Shown one piece after another: positions 63,460 to 64,000 of a DNA stretch of 64,000 bases. Positions within the stretch are counted from its first letter, which is position 1. Each line of letters begins with the position of its first letter. The stretch is from Neobacillus paridis (GTDB taxonomy: Bacteria > Bacillota > Bacilli > Bacillales > Cytobacillaceae), in contig NZ_JAESWB010000340.1 of NCBI RefSeq assembly GCF_016765675.1, forward strand, positions 1-64,000. The letters are read 5' to 3'. The notes below the pieces were generated by a model, which worked only from the letters and a program-made list of their open reading frames with translations, searched no databases and had not been told where the DNA came from. The position numbers and the translations under genes are program-made.

Positions 63460-64000
63460 ATGAAGGGGATTATTTTAGCCGGTGGCAGTGGCACAAGACT
63501 TTATCCGATTACGCTTGCTGTGTCCAAACAACTGTTACCCATTTATGACAAGCCTATGATTTATTATCCGTTATCCGTTCTCATGCTTGCAGGAATTCGG
63601 GATATTTTGATTATTTCCACCCCAAAAGATGCACCCCTCTTTAAGAATTTATTAGGGGATGGTTCGAATTGGGGGATTTCACTTCAATACGCAGTACAAA
63701 AGCATCCGCGTGGTCTGGCGGATGCTTTTATTATTGGTGAAGAGTTTATCGGTAATGATAACGTATGCCTTATTTTGGGAGATAATATCTTCTATGGGCA
63801 AGGATTTACTCCTGTCCTGAAAAGAGCCGCCAGTATCAAAGACTGCGCGGTTGTGTTCGGTTACCAAGTGAAAGATCCGCAGCGTTTTGGTGTAGTAGAA
63901 TTTGACCAAGAATTTAATGCCATATCGATTGAGGAAAAACCATCCCACCCAAGATCCAACTATGCAGTAACCGGTCTCTATTTCTACGATAACCATGTAG
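63460..64000 (+). CDS. rfbA: Glucose-1-phosphate thymidylyltransferase (partial, runs off window)
   Basis: The first 180 codons of an RmlA/RfbA enzyme that makes dTDP-glucose for dTDP-L-rhamnose. The nucleotidyltransferase signature [16 protein letters not shown] (residues 3-18), [16 protein letters not shown] and LGDNIFYG are intact. GAAGGTGATT precedes ATG 63460. The remaining residues and probably rfbC, rfbB and rfbD lie beyond base 64000. Base composition returns towards the genome norm here. Confidence 0.93.
   Translation, partial: MKGIILAGGSGTRLYPITLAVSKQLLPIYDKPMIYYPLSVLMLAGIRDILIISTPKDAPLFKNLLGDGSNWGISLQYAVQKHPRGLADAFIIGEEFIGNDNVCLILGDNIFYGQGFTPVLKRAASIKDCAVVFGYQVKDPQRFGVVEFDQEFNAISIEEKPSHPRSNYAVTGLYFYDNHV

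Noticed and set aside
63679..63996. Minus-strand ORF at the right edge
   Set aside because: It is antisense to the rfbA reading frame, which has strong family motifs and a ribosome binding site.

Overview
The window reads as chromosome of a low-to-moderate GC Bacillaceae bacterium (Bacillus/Neobacillus-like). The evidence is gene content and order (yuzB, yutM, yumC, yumB, yuiB, yuiC, pepA, yuxO, kapD, kapB, patB, yugI, yuzA, yugJ, pgi, as in the yui/yug/kap part of the Bacillus subtilis map), strong AGGAGG-type ribosome binding sites, frequent TTG/GTG starts and simple intrinsic terminators. I see no rRNA, tRNA, insertion sequence, prophage or CRISPR array. These attributions rest on remembered family sequences, not on searches.

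Layout. 1-11.5 kb: iron-sulfur and redox genes (yuzB, yutM, yumC, yumB), a 3D-domain wall enzyme (yuiC), leucyl aminopeptidase, a hotdog thioesterase, kapD/kapB, a cyclophilin gene with a decayed lipoprotein signal, a Cu,Zn superoxide dismutase and two short Gly-Tyr-Pro-rich proteins. 11.6-21.2 kb: tRNA editing (AlaX-like), gndA, patB, an XRE regulator, yugI, rocD, yugJ and pgi. 21.3-30.2 kb: ykoS-ykoT, transporters (LysE, amino acid permease, CDF, CorA), YteA and several very small genes. 30.3-31.7 kb: a compact HTH-TPR regulator followed by a 29-codon hydrophobic peptide gene, the layout of an RNPP-type peptide quorum-sensing cassette. 32.2-34.5 kb: a DHA2 drug exporter and a compact flavoprotein, both on the minus strand. 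34.8-42.7 kb: a minus-strand methionine operon metI-metC-yitJ-metH behind a SAM (S-box) riboswitch.

42.7-64 kb is a plus-strand exopolysaccharide cluster that runs off the window. Its leader holds a sigma-A-like promoter, inverted repeats with the architecture of SinR operators, and an RNA that I take to be the eps-associated (EAR) processive antitermination element. The genes are epsC, galE, an EpsL-like priming transferase, an EpsN-like aminotransferase, a SinR-like repressor, a Wzz/tyrosine-kinase/phosphatase trio, a UDP-L-FucNAc pathway (capE, capF, capG) with a WbuB-like transferase, four further glycosyltransferases, a Wzy-like polymerase, a Wzx-like flippase, a GNAT acetyltransferase and the start of rfbA. 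Together they describe a Wzx/Wzy-type polysaccharide with diamino-sugar, FucNAc and probably rhamnose units. The segment from about 55.2 to 63.4 kb is visibly more AT-rich than its neighbours, which suggests exchange of the serotype-like core.

The points most worth following are the in-cluster SinR-like gene paired with SinR-like operators at the cluster promoter, the unassigned RNPP regulator/peptide pair, four motif copies at an exact 21-bp period upstream of the metH terminator, and a structured leader with a 36-codon ORF before corA.
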